Shown here: positions 1 through 7,351 of the stretch, piece by piece
Layout of the letters: every line of letters begins with the position of its first letter
Numbering within the stretch: the stretch's first letter is position 1
Source of the DNA: an uncultured Clostridia bacterium
Lineage (GTDB): Bacteria > Bacillota > Clostridia > Christensenellales > Borkfalkiaceae
Length of the DNA: 42,855 nucleotides
Reading direction: 5' to 3'
NCBI GenBank assembly: GCA_947631905.1
Contig: CANRND010000020.1
Span: 1-42,855 of the forward strand
Made by a program: the position numbers and the translations under genes
The notes under the pieces: generated by a model
Told to the model about the DNA's origin: nothing
Seen by the model: only the letters and a program-made list of their open reading frames with translations
The model's database searches: none

Positions 1-1
1 A

Positions 2-886
2 ATCTACTTTGACGGCGGTCATTATATCGCCATTCCAATGGAAAACTTTCCGCACGGGAAAGGACGGAGAAGAACAAGACCGAAACCGCCCGAACCCAAA
101 ACGGAAGAAACGCCTGCAACGCCGAAAGAACAATTTGAAACGGCGTTCGAGGAGAGCCGCGCTCTGCCGAAAAAGGAGCGGGAACAGCATATCACCGAGA
201 AACTCAAAGACACTTTTCCCGATGAGGAAGCGCGGCAGATCTTCGTCAAGGAGAACATGGAGCGAAAGGAGCGGAACAGGATAAAACGCAGGGTGCGACT
301 TTGGCGCAAAATCAACTTGCAATCATGGAACTATTTTTGCACGTTCACCTATTCCGATGAACTTCACACAGAGGACACTTTCAAAAAGAAACTTTTGAAT
401 ACGCTGAAACACCTTGTCGCCCGTAAAGGTTGGAAATACATAGGAGTATGGGAGCGCGGCGGGGAAACACAGCGGCTACACTTCCACGGGATATTCTATA
501 TCCCCGACGGCGGCATGATAGGAGAACTCGAAGAAGTAAAAGATTACAGCACGAAACAGCACCGCATACAGACCACGTTGCAGAATACGCACTTTCTCAA
601 ACACTTCGGAAGAAACGATTTTGAGCACATCGTCACGGACATGGATATCGCGCAATCGGTCAAATACCTGTTGAAGTATATCGAAAAGACGGGCGAACGG
701 CTTGCGTATGGCGGCAAACTTCCCACCTACTTCCGCTCGGACATTTTAGACGATGATATTGCTTGCCCCTGCGGGATAGAGGACAGAAAGTTACTTCTCT
801 TTGACAACTTCGGGTGCTACCAAGACGGGGAGTATATCGGACAAGTCAGCCCACAGACCATTGAACGGTTGCCGAAAAGCAACTAA
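2..886 (+). CDS. HUH-endonuclease replication initiator, 5' end outside window
   Basis: The frame is open to the left edge and the codons before the ATG at 38 read as ordinary protein (YFDGGHYIAIP), so the real start probably lies outside; 282 residues remain from that ATG. Counted from it, the HUH endonuclease motifs occur in order: FTYSDE near 103-108, HFH at 148-150 (metal ligands) and YLLKY at 210-214. Two tyrosines separated by three residues is the arrangement known from phiX174 gene A and Microviridae initiators, which nick one strand and stay covalently attached to it. Residues 10-95 are highly charged. A large serine recombinase follows on the same strand, with a nested inverted repeat between them. 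I infer a replication or transfer initiator of an integrated element; the exact family is not recognised, and a relaxase-like role is possible. Confidence 0.75.
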   Translation: MYFDGGHYIAIPMENFPHGKGRRRTRPKPPEPKTEETPATPKEQFETAFEESRALPKKEREQHITEKLKDTFPDEEARQIFVKENMERKERNRIKRRVRLWRKINLQSWNYFCTFTYSDELHTEDTFKKKLLNTLKHLVARKGWKYIGVWERGGETQRLHFHGIFYIPDGGMIGELEEVKDYSTKQHRIQTTLQNTHFLKHFGRNDFEHIVTDMDIAQSVKYLLKYIEKTGERLAYGGKLPTYFRSDILDDDIACPCGIEDRKLLLFDNFGCYQDGEYIGQVSPQTIERLPKSN

Positions 887-913
887 TCTTTTTTCCCTTT
901 CGTCTGCGGAGCT

Positions 914-1021
914 TAAACGAAACCGCACTTTCTGGCAAGGGTAAAATGCACGGCGTTCGCCGCCCTTGCCGGAAAGCATAGCGGACAGACACCGACAAAA
1001 CCGCCAATGCGTTTTCGTTTA
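914..1021. repeat. Nested inverted repeat, candidate nicking origin
   Basis: Three stems are nested. Outer arms 914-926 and 1009-1021 match at 12 of 13 positions (core TAAACGAAA/TTTCGTTTA). Middle arms 928-941 and 963-976 match at 13 of 14 (core GGCAAGGG/CCCTTGCC). The apex is CGGCG-TT-CGCCG at 951-962. It lies between the HUH initiator and the recombinase, where a double-strand origin could sit. A read-through hairpin or terminator is the dull alternative, but no T tract follows either arm. Confidence 0.6.
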
Positions 1022-1073
1022 GGATCGCTCGCGCCGAAAGGCAAAAAATCTATTTTATAAGGAGTTATGAACT

Positions 1074-2579
1074 ATGAACACAGCAGTTATCTATGCCCGA
1101 TACAGTTCGGACAGCCAATCGGAGCAGTCTATCGAGGGACAACTTCGCGTATGTGAAGATTACGCCAAAGCGCACGATATTCTCATTCTCGACACCTACA
1201 TAGACCGCGCCATGACGGGAACGAACGACAACCGCCCCGACTTCCAACGCATGATTAAGGACAGCGCAAGGCGGGAATGGACGTACATTCTCGTTTACAA
1301 GTTAGACCGCTTCTCCCGTAACAAGTATGAAACGGCTATCCACAAGAAAACTTTGCGCGACAACGGCGTGAAACTTCTCTCCGCTATGGAGAACATTCCC
1401 GACACGCCCGAAGGTATCATTCTCGAAAGTTTACTCGAAGGCATGAACCAATATTATTCGGCAGAATTAAGCCAAAAAGTCAAGCGTGGTATGCGGGAAA
1501 CGCGGTTGAAAGGTAATTTTCAAGGCGGAGGGCTGCCATACGGCTATCGTATCGAAAATCGAAAAGTTGTAATTGACGAAACGAAAGCAGAAGTTGTGCG
1601 CTATATGTATGAGCAATACTCCAAAGGTGTCTATGTGCGGGATATAATTTCCGCTCTGACCGCAAAGGGTATTCTTTACAAGGGAAAGCCGTTTGCAAGA
1701 AACACCGTCTATGGCATTCTCCAAAACGAAAAGTATTCGGGGATATACCGACACGGAGATGAAGTCTATGAAAATATCTATCCGCGCCTGTTGCCCCAAG
1801 ACCTCTATGAAAGTGTGCGCCGCAAGGTAGAAAGCAATAAATTCGGGAAACGGAGCGTAAAGACCGTATATCTTTTGCGGAACAAAGTGCGGTGCGGTTA
1901 CTGCGGGAAACCCATAAGCGCAGAAACAGGAACGGCGCGAAACGGAGAAATCAAACGGTATTACAAGTGCATCGGCAGGAAAAAATATCAGAACGGTTGT
2001 CAAAAGACACAAGTACCAAAAGAATTTTTAGAAAACTTCATTCTCAACGCCATTATAGAGGAAATGAGCAAGCCGCAAATTCTTGATAACATTGTGTCCT
2101 CGCTATTACGCCAACAAGACAAATTGATTGCCGAAAGTTCGTTACTGAAAGTATTGACGAGCGAGAAAACCAAAGTAGAAAACGCGCTGAATAACCTTGT
2201 AAACGCCATTGAGCAGGGTATCATATCAAATACCACGAACAAGCGGTTGCACGAGCTTGAACGCCAACAGGAGGACTTGGAACGGCAGATCCTCATTGAG
2301 CGTAGCAGGCAGAGCGTGAGATTATCCGAAGCGGAAATCCGTGAATACTATGAAAAAGCCTTGCGCCTTGAACCTCAAATGCTTATCAATTACCTTGTCA
2401 AAGAAATTATTCTCTTTAACGACCGCGTAGAGATACACTTCAATAGCCCGTTAAAAGCAAGTCCTGACGAAAGTCGGGACTTTACTTTATGCTCTTACTT
2501 CGGTGCATTGGATTACAGGAAACAAAATAATCCGATAATACAGAAAAAACAAATGAAAATCGTGATATACATTGGCTGA
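1074..2579 (+). CDS. Large serine recombinase (site-specific integrase)
   Basis: A 501-residue protein with the layout of large serine recombinases. An N-terminal resolvase domain (1-150) has the catalytic YARYS motif with R9 and S11, and KLDRFSRN at 76-83. A recombinase domain follows at about 155-265 (GGGLPYGYRI, then NTVYGILQNEKYSG). A zinc ribbon uses C274, C277, C299 and C309, and a coiled coil of about 70 residues lies near 340-410. Such enzymes cut attP and attB with a two-base overlap and join through a phosphoserine link. The start is preceded by AAGGAG nine bases upstream. It ends about 240 bp before a tRNA-Glu gene, and with the upstream HUH protein it marks this as an integrated element. 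The last 35 or so residues run past the usual end of the family and may be element-specific. Confidence 0.93.
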   Translation: MNTAVIYARYSSDSQSEQSIEGQLRVCEDYAKAHDILILDTYIDRAMTGTNDNRPDFQRMIKDSARREWTYILVYKLDRFSRNKYETAIHKKTLRDNGVKLLSAMENIPDTPEGIILESLLEGMNQYYSAELSQKVKRGMRETRLKGNFQGGGLPYGYRIENRKVVIDETKAEVVRYMYEQYSKGVYVRDIISALTAKGILYKGKPFARNTVYGILQNEKYSGIYRHGDEVYENIYPRLLPQDLYESVRRKVESNKFGKRSVKTVYLLRNKVRCGYCGKPISAETGTARNGEIKRYYKCIGRKKYQNGCQKTQVPKEFLENFILNAIIEEMSKPQILDNIVSSLLRQQDKLIAESSLLKVLTSEKTKVENALNNLVNAIEQGIISNTTNKRLHELERQQEDLERQILIERSRQSVRLSEAEIREYYEKALRLEPQMLINYLVKEIILFNDRVEIHFNSPLKASPDESRDFTLCSYFGALDYRKQNNPIIQKKQMKIVIYIG

Positions 2580-2605
2580 CACCAAGCGGCTATTTATTCC
2601 ACGGT

Positions 2606-2729
2606 GCTCTTGACACGAGCCTCGCAGACGTGCGGTATTTATGGCAATGCGCCAAGTATCCCGCCCCTGCGGGGCTTTTTCCTTGCCTTTGGCAAACAGC
2701 CTACCGCACGTCTTTCTCATGTCAAGAGC
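2606..2729. repeat. Long imperfect inverted repeat after the recombinase
   Basis: Left arm 2606-2637 and right arm 2702-2729 pair in two blocks. GCTCTTGACACGAG at 2606 pairs with CTCATGTCAAGAGC at 2716 with one mismatch; GACGTGCGGTA at 2627 pairs exactly with TACCGCACGTC at 2702. The 64-base interior holds two smaller hairpins, including an intrinsic terminator. It could be an attachment-site arm, a single-strand origin or a double terminator. Confidence 0.6.
2663..2680 (+). terminator. Intrinsic terminator for the serine recombinase
   Basis: GCCCC-TGC-GGGGC is followed directly by five T, 84 bases after the recombinase stop codon. It lies inside the loop of the larger inverted repeat at 2606-2729. 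Confidence 0.7.
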
Positions 2730-2771
2730 CTTTCGCGGCATAAACCGCCGCTTTTTCGATTTCGAGCAAAG

Positions 2772-2815
2772 AAAAAAACCTAAACCGTCACTTTGTAAAG
2801 TGTTCGATTTAGGTT
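2772..2815 (-). terminator. Intrinsic terminator of the tRNA-Glu gene
   Basis: On the minus strand AACCTAAA (2808-2815) pairs with TTTAGGTT, with an inner ACTTT/AAAGT stem, followed by a run of T (2772-2778). It begins six bases after the encoded CCA end. Confidence 0.85.
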
Positions 2816-2820
2816 GAGAG

Positions 2821-2895
2821 TGGTGACCTTGCCGGGAATCGAACCCGGGATTGCGCCGTGAGAGGGCGCCGTCTTAACCGCTTGACCACAAGGCC
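2821..2895 (-). tRNA. tRNA-Glu (CTC anticodon), CCA encoded
   Basis: A full cloverleaf can be drawn. The acceptor stem GGCCTTG pairs with CAAGGTC, the anticodon stem GCGCC pairs with GGCGC around the loop CTCTCAC, giving anticodon CTC, and the T arm is CCGGG-TTCGATT-CCCGG. The discriminator base is A at 2824 and the CCA tail (2821-2823) is encoded. It has its own promoter and terminator. It lies beside the right end of the integrated element, so the insertion may have used sequence near it, although serine recombinases usually do not favour tRNA genes. Confidence 0.97.
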
Positions 2896-2949
2896 GTATT
2901 CTTACCGTCCTGCCGCTCAAAAGCGGCTACAATTTCCGTTTGCTCTGTG

Positions 2950-2978
2950 ATTATACCATAATCGGCGCGTTCTTGCAA
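2950..2978 (-). promoter_or_regulatory. Promoter of tRNA-Glu
   Basis: Minus-strand TTGCAA (2973-2978), 17 bases, TATAAT (2950-2955). Predicted start near 2943, about 48 bases before the mature tRNA. Confidence 0.8.
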
Positions 2979-3030
2979 CCGATTTTTATGGGCAAATCCG
3001 AAAAAATTTTCCTCGGCGCGGAAATCAAAT

Positions 3031-3211
3031 AAAAAAGACATCCGCCTGTGCCGCAACTCGGAAAAGGTTAACCCGCTTCTCGCAGGTGGGTGCGGGGCGC
3101 GCGGACTTCGGTCTTTCCGCAAAAGCAGACCTTGCCTATTCCGCGCAACATCCGCTCCCGAAATTACTTTGTGGATCACGCATTCCCCGAATTCCGTACA
3201 CTGCAGGTGTC
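3031..3211 (-). ncRNA. ssrS: 6S-like structured RNA
   Basis: A strong promoter places the transcript start exactly on G3211. The RNA starts GACACCTG and ends CAGGCGGATGTC followed by six T, so its ends pair (GACA/TGTC, CCTG/CAGG) into a closing stem that also acts as terminator. The middle folds into a long apical arm (GCGCGGA with TCCGCGC, then GGTCT with AGACC) separated from the closing stem by a weakly paired region. Length of about 181 bases, terminal closing stem, central bubble, apical hairpin and no reading frame together match 6S RNA, which binds sigma-70-type RNA polymerase. The call rests on architecture, not on a recognised sequence signature; another structured RNA is possible. 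Confidence 0.6.
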
Positions 3212-3217
3212 ATTATC

Positions 3218-3246
3218 ATTATAGCAGAGACTAAGCAAAAAGGCAA
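3218..3246 (-). promoter_or_regulatory. Promoter of the 6S-like RNA
   Basis: Minus-strand TTGCCT (3241-3246), 17 bases, TATAAT (3218-3223); the seventh base after the -10 box is G3211. Confidence 0.8.
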
Positions 3247-3297
3247 CTTTCCGCACACACTTTTCCGTGGAAATTTTATCCGCCGCCACGCTACCGC

Positions 3298-4815
3298 TCA
3301 GATCCCCTTGATGACGGGAAAGCGGATGGTGAGTACGTTCAGGTTTTGTTGCGTCCGATAGAAAATTTCTCCCGCGATCCGACGGATGATCGTCATTCCC
3401 ATACCGCCCTCGGCATACGCCTCGAACTCCCGCCCGCCGCTCTCTACTTGCAGGGGGTTGAACGGTTCGCCGTCGTCCGTAAAGCGGATAATGAGGCTGT
3501 TTTCCTCCCGCTCGCAACTGATTTGGATGGCTTTTGCGCCCGCGTGGCCGACGATGTTCGTGAAGATCTCCTCGCAGGCGAGCTGGATATTTTTCTTCCT
3601 CGGGTCCTCTTGCAACCAATGGTCGAGCAATTCGCGCATTTTTTCGAGTTCGGAAAGTTCGGGGGCCAGCAGCCGCTGCACGCCCGCGGGGAAAGAGAGC
3701 GCAAGCACGGCGCAATCGTCCTCCCGTGCGCCGAACTCCTCTACCGCACCGACGACCCCCTCCGCTACGCCGTCCGCCGTGAGCGCGTTGCCGTAATATT
3801 TGCCAACCGTGGCGAGCAATCTGCCGTAGCCGAAGTACTCTTTCCCGTCAAAAGCGTTCACGACGCCGTCCGTATACACGATAAGTCCCTGCCCGGGTCG
3901 AAGCGAAAAGGTCTCGTCGGCAAACTCGGCGTCGGCATAAAGTCCCACGGGTACTCCCGCGCGCATGCGCAGAAATCCCGACGTTTCCCCCGCGATGACG
4001 GGCGGGAGATGCCCCGCGTTCGCATAGCGGAGTTCGCCCGACACGCTGTCGAATACCGCGCAGAAGAGCGTGGCCGTATCCCCGTTTGCAAGCGCGGCCG
4101 CATTGACGGCGGAGAGCGCAACGGCGGGAGACTTCCCTGCCGCGATCTGCTCCCGCAATTTGCGCGTGAGCCTTGCGCAGGCGAGCGCGGCGGAGAGGCC
4201 TTGCTCCCACACGTCGCCTACGGCGATAAATACGCGGCGGTCGTCCAAAGCAAAGCCGTCGCAGAAATCCGCCCCGACGGAGGGCGCGCGCAACGTGCAT
4301 GCCCGCACGCCGTACGTGAGCGCGCCAAATTCAAGCCGCTCGGGCGCGGCCGCAGTGCAGATATTGAGAGCCGCAGAGCGCTTTTCCCGCTCCTCCGCGC
4401 GGGCGTCCGCCTCTTCGGAGACGGCGTTTACAAGTTCCGCGAGCTTCCCCTCCTCTTTTGCGAGCGTTTCGGAGAGCGCGCCCACGCAACCCGCGCCGCG
4501 GATTGCCTCGACGGGAGCGTGTTTTTCGACCCGTTCCGCGATTTTCGAGGCGGAACCCCGCATTTTTTTCAGCGGTTTTACGACGGATACCGCGAGCAAG
4601 ACCAGCATAAAGAGCCCGAACGCGGCAAGCGCGCAGAGAGCGGGAACCGTTTCCCACAGCACGCGCATGAGTACGTTTCTTTGGAAGCCGCCGCCCTGCG
4701 TGAGGCAAAAATAGCGCACCACGCCGAATACGGCTACCGCGAGAACGAGAGCCAAAAAGGATAGCACTGCGGGCAGAAAAAGAGAGCTTCGTTTGTTTTT
4801 CGCGTTGTTTTTCAT
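3298..4815 (-). CDS. Membrane-anchored SpoIIE-type PP2C phosphatase fused to an RsbW-like kinase domain
   Basis: A 505-residue protein. Two membrane segments (about 10-37 and 55-80) are followed by a HAMP-like and helical linker (80-150). A PP2C/SpoIIE phosphatase domain spans 165-375, with GADFCDG (181-187), GDVWEQGLSAA (200-210), ANAGHLPP (265-272), YTDGVVNA (314-321) and REDD (364-367). A GHKL ATPase domain spans 385-500, with the N box EEIFTNIVGH (415-424), DDGEPFNP (447-454) and GGMGM (470-474). Family knowledge: the phosphatase dephosphorylates a STAS anti-sigma antagonist and the kinase phosphorylates it, so one polypeptide holds both opposing activities. Its ATG overlaps the stop of the STAS gene (ATGA). 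In GDVWEQG the usual G-H/K-G is altered. No sigma factor gene is visible nearby, so the regulated target is unknown. Confidence 0.88.
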   Translation of the reverse strand: MKNNAKNKRSSLFLPAVLSFLALVLAVAVFGVVRYFCLTQGGGFQRNVLMRVLWETVPALCALAAFGLFMLVLLAVSVVKPLKKMRGSASKIAERVEKHAPVEAIRGAGCVGALSETLAKEEGKLAELVNAVSEEADARAEEREKRSAALNICTAAAPERLEFGALTYGVRACTLRAPSVGADFCDGFALDDRRVFIAVGDVWEQGLSAALACARLTRKLREQIAAGKSPAVALSAVNAAALANGDTATLFCAVFDSVSGELRYANAGHLPPVIAGETSGFLRMRAGVPVGLYADAEFADETFSLRPGQGLIVYTDGVVNAFDGKEYFGYGRLLATVGKYYGNALTADGVAEGVVGAVEEFGAREDDCAVLALSFPAGVQRLLAPELSELEKMRELLDHWLQEDPRKKNIQLACEEIFTNIVGHAGAKAIQISCEREENSLIIRFTDDGEPFNPLQVESGGREFEAYAEGGMGMTIIRRIAGEIFYRTQQNLNVLTIRFPVIKGI

Positions 4816-5108
4816 GAAAGGATATTCAACCTCCCGTAAAGTCCCGTCATGCGGAACACGTCTGCGACCGTCTGCGGCACCCGCACGATCGAAAAACTGC
4901 CCTTTGCCGACATCTTGCACTGTGCGCGGACGACTTCCCGCATGCCGCAGGAAGAGATATAATCCAGCCCGTCGAGATCGAGGACCAGATCGCAGGTTTC
5001 GGGGAGTTCCCCCACCGCCGCGGCAAGCGCGGGCGCGGCGAGAGCGTCGAGCCGTCCGCCCAAAGAGAGCATGACGGCGTTTCCGTCGGTAATTTTGGTG
5101 ATTTCCAT
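4812..5108 (-). CDS. STAS-domain anti-sigma factor antagonist
   Basis: A 98-residue single STAS domain of the SpoIIAA/RsbV size. The start was set at the ATG at 5108 because AAGGAG lies six bases upstream and the domain begins there; a longer frame to 5183 has no such site. The motif DYISSCGMREVV (49-60) aligns with the DSSGLG phosphorylation motif, placing the likely phosphoserine at S53. In this family the unphosphorylated form binds the kinase/anti-sigma partner and frees the target. The next gene, overlapping by four bases, carries both a matching phosphatase and a kinase domain, so the two form a complete partner-switching module. Confidence 0.88.
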   Translation of the reverse strand: MEITKITDGNAVMLSLGGRLDALAAPALAAAVGELPETCDLVLDLDGLDYISSCGMREVVRAQCKMSAKGSFSIVRVPQTVADVFRMTGLYGRLNILS

Positions 5109-5154
5109 TTGTAACTCCTTCCCCCCGCGCCAGGCGGGCGGGACGCCACGATTT

Positions 5155-5183
5155 ATTATAGCACAGCGGCCCGGAAAAAGCAA
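5155..5183 (-). promoter_or_regulatory. Promoter of the STAS-phosphatase/kinase operon
   Basis: Minus-strand TTGCTT (5178-5183), 17 bases, TATAAT (5155-5160). It leaves a leader of about 40 bases ending in a good ribosome site. Confidence 0.7.
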
Positions 5184-5251
5184 AGGCCGCGCGGGGGATT
5201 TTTCACTGTTTTTTCAATTTTCCGTCCGTGCGCAAGGCGTGGCGAACAGAA

Positions 5252-5289
5252 AAAGGGCGCGTTCCTTTTTTTCGGGAAACGCGCCCTTT
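5252..5289 (-). terminator. Intrinsic terminator after acpP
   Basis: On the minus strand AAAGGGCGCGTT pairs with AACGCGCCCTTT (12 bp) and is followed by a short T run. It starts 11 bases after the acpP stop. Confidence 0.85.
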
Positions 5290-5299
5290 CGGATAGCAG

Positions 5300-5530
5300 T
5301 TATTGCTTGGTGATGCGTTCCATCATGTCGACCACGTCTTGCACCGTTTTGACGTTCTCCATTTCCTCTTCGGGAAGAGAGATGCCGTACTCTTCTTCAA
5401 GCGCCATCATCAGTTCGATCACGTCGAGGGAATCCGCTTTCAAATCGTCTACGATCTTCTGTTCGGGGCGGATGCTCCCGGGCGCGACGCCGAGATGCTC
5501 GCCGAGCATTTTACACACTTTTTCAAACAT
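5300..5530 (-). CDS. acpP: Acyl carrier protein
   Basis: A 76-residue acidic protein of normal ACP length. The phosphopantetheine attachment site is S34 in ADSLDVIEL, and helix II and III signatures (ALEEEYGISLPEEE) follow. It carries growing acyl chains as thioesters in fatty acid synthesis. The start at 5530 was chosen because GGAGG sits six bases upstream and the residues before it do not belong to the ACP fold. It has its own promoter and terminator, so it appears monocistronic, outside any fatty-acid gene cluster in this window. A role with a secondary-metabolite synthase is unlikely because none is present. Confidence 0.95.
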   Translation of the reverse strand: MFEKVCKMLGEHLGVAPGSIRPEQKIVDDLKADSLDVIELMMALEEEYGISLPEEEMENVKTVQDVVDMMERITKQ

Positions 5531-5558
5531 ATCGTCCTCCAACACGCTCTTTTTAACC

Positions 5559-5587
5559 ATTGTATACCAAATTTTTGCGGTTGTCAA
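5559..5587 (-). promoter_or_regulatory. Promoter of acpP
   Basis: Minus-strand TTGACA (5582-5587), 17 bases, TACAAT (5559-5564). The leader is about 22 bases. Confidence 0.75.
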
Positions 5588-5602
5588 CCGCTTTTTTATA
5601 AT

Positions 5603-6094
5603 TTACCCCGCGCCGCCGCACAGAAAGGCTTCCCGCAACGCGCCCCGCCAGACCTCTGCGGAAAAGCGCGGGTTCGCGGGCGAAGTGGAGGGCAATTTTT
5701 CCGCAAGGGGAACGAGGGCGGGAAAATGCGCGGAAAGGAGCGCAAACGCCTTTCCGCCGTTGCAAAGGATCCGCCCGATCTTTGCTTGCGCGAAAAGAGC
5801 GGGAAGATCCGCGATCTCTTCCTCGCGGATGGAGGAATCCGCCGATCCGACGATCTCGCAGGAGACGACGACGTCCCACAGCGCGATGTTGCGGCGCAAA
5901 AGAAATTCCCGCTTGTCCGCGGTCTTTTGCGGGACTTCCTCCCCGAAAAAACCGCATACGGTGCGCCAAAAACGGTTTTGCGGGTTGCCGTAGTAGAAGT
6001 CGATCTTGCGGCTCGGCACGGACGGGAAACTGCCCAGGATCAACAATTTGCTCTCCTTGTCGAAAACGGGCGGAAAGCCCACGGCGCGGGTCAT
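5603..6094 (-). CDS. DNA-deoxyinosine/uracil glycosylase family protein
   Basis: A 163-residue single-domain protein. LLILGSFPSV (17-26) is followed by YYGNPQNRFW (34-43), the active-site region of the hypoxanthine/uracil-DNA glycosylase superfamily, and by LPSTSPANPRF (134-144), the DNA-intercalating motif. Family members remove deaminated bases such as hypoxanthine or uracil to begin base excision repair. The start at 6094 overlaps the stop of the M16 protease gene (ATGA); a longer frame to 6136 is less likely because it would lie inside that gene without a ribosome site. I assign the family with confidence and the exact base preference with much less. Confidence 0.85.
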   Translation of the reverse strand: MTRAVGFPPVFDKESKLLILGSFPSVPSRKIDFYYGNPQNRFWRTVCGFFGEEVPQKTADKREFLLRRNIALWDVVVSCEIVGSADSSIREEEIADLPALFAQAKIGRILCNGGKAFALLSAHFPALVPLAEKLPSTSPANPRFSAEVWRGALREAFLCGGAG

Positions 6095-7329
6095 AGTTCG
6101 ATCGCCCGTTCGAGATTTCCCACCGAGGCGACGCACGCCTGCGAAAAGTCGAAGTTTTGCGCGATCGCCGCATGCACGTCCTCTCTGCGGAGAGCGGAGA
6201 TCTCCGCCATGCGCTTTTCGAAGTCGTAGACCTCGTTTTTATAGAGGAGCTGTTTGCCGTAGAGGAGCATCTGGGACGAGGTGTTCTCCTGCGAAAAGAT
6301 GTTGCTCGATTTGAGCTGTTCTCTCCCGCGCAAAAACTCCTCTTCCGAAACCCCTTTCTCCTTGAACTCTTGAATGACGGAGACGACCGCCTCCGCCGCC
6401 TGCTCCGCCTTTTGCGGATTGACGCCCGCATAGACGGTGAACAGCCCCGTTGCCTCGTAGTGGGAAGAATAGGAATACACCGAATAGGCAAGCCCGAGTT
6501 CCTCGCGCACCTTTTTGAAGAGGCGGGAACTCATGCCGCCGCCTAAAATGACGTTCATCACCTGCGTTGCGGCAAAGGCGGGGTCGTCCCGCGCGATGGC
6601 GGGGAACGCAAAGGCAAAGTGCGCCTGTTCGATGGGCTTTTTGCGGAACAAGTTGTTCTTTTCCCGCACGGCGGGGGGCGTGCGCTTTGCGGAAGAGCAG
6701 GGTTTCATCCCGCCGAAATATTTTTCGGCCAGTTCGGAAGCGAGCGAAAGATCGATGTTCCCCGCAAAGGAGATGACGATGTTTTGCGGGCAATAGCGCT
6801 CCTTTTTGTAGGCAAAGAGCCGTTCGCGGGTGAAGCTTTCCACGTTAGAGGCGGGGCCTAAAATGTTGCGCCCGTAGCCGCGGTTGCCGTAGGCCGCGCG
6901 CGCGAGCAGATCGAGACAGAGGTCCTCGGGGGAGTCCTCGTCCATGTTGATCTCCTCGATCACGACTCCCTTTTCCCGCTTCATCTCCTCTTCGGGGAAA
7001 GTGGAGTTCAAAAACAGTTCGGCAAGGAGCGCGAACGACTCCGCCGCGTGATCGCTCGTGGACTTGCAATAAAAGCAGGTCATGTCCTTTCCCGTGAACG
7101 CGTTGACCTGCGCGCCGAGGGCGTCGAACGCGTCCGACAGTTCAAAAGCGGTATACTTGTCCGTCCCCTTGAACTGCATGTGTTCGATGAAGTGGGAGAT
7201 GCCGTCCTCTTCGTCCGTCTCGTAGGCGGCGCCCGTGCCGACAAGCACCCCCATCGTGACGGAGAGCAATCCCTCCATGCGCTTGACGATGACCCTTACG
7301 CCGCCGGGAAGTGTTTTTGTTGTTACCAT
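6091..7329 (-). CDS. M16-family zinc metallopeptidase
   Basis: A 412-residue protein with the inverted zinc motif HxxEH as HFIEH at 46-50 and a third ligand in VIEEIN near 125-126. The downstream block ends in RDDPAFAATQ and GGGMSSRLFKKVREE, the usual C-terminal half of processing-peptidase-like M16 enzymes. Length and order match the cytoplasmic YmxG/PqqL-type proteases of Bacillota. AAGGAG lies six bases before the ATG. The gene sits 22 bases after the PdaB-like gene and overlaps the glycosylase gene by four bases, so the three are probably co-transcribed. The substrate is not known. Confidence 0.92.
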   Translation of the reverse strand: MVTTKTLPGGVRVIVKRMEGLLSVTMGVLVGTGAAYETDEEDGISHFIEHMQFKGTDKYTAFELSDAFDALGAQVNAFTGKDMTCFYCKSTSDHAAESFALLAELFLNSTFPEEEMKREKGVVIEEINMDEDSPEDLCLDLLARAAYGNRGYGRNILGPASNVESFTRERLFAYKKERYCPQNIVISFAGNIDLSLASELAEKYFGGMKPCSSAKRTPPAVREKNNLFRKKPIEQAHFAFAFPAIARDDPAFAATQVMNVILGGGMSSRLFKKVREELGLAYSVYSYSSHYEATGLFTVYAGVNPQKAEQAAEAVVSVIQEFKEKGVSEEEFLRGREQLKSSNIFSQENTSSQMLLYGKQLLYKNEVYDFEKRMAEISALRREDVHAAIAQNFDFSQACVASVGNLERAIEL

Positions 7330-7351
7330 GTTTTTCTCCTTATGTAGAAAT

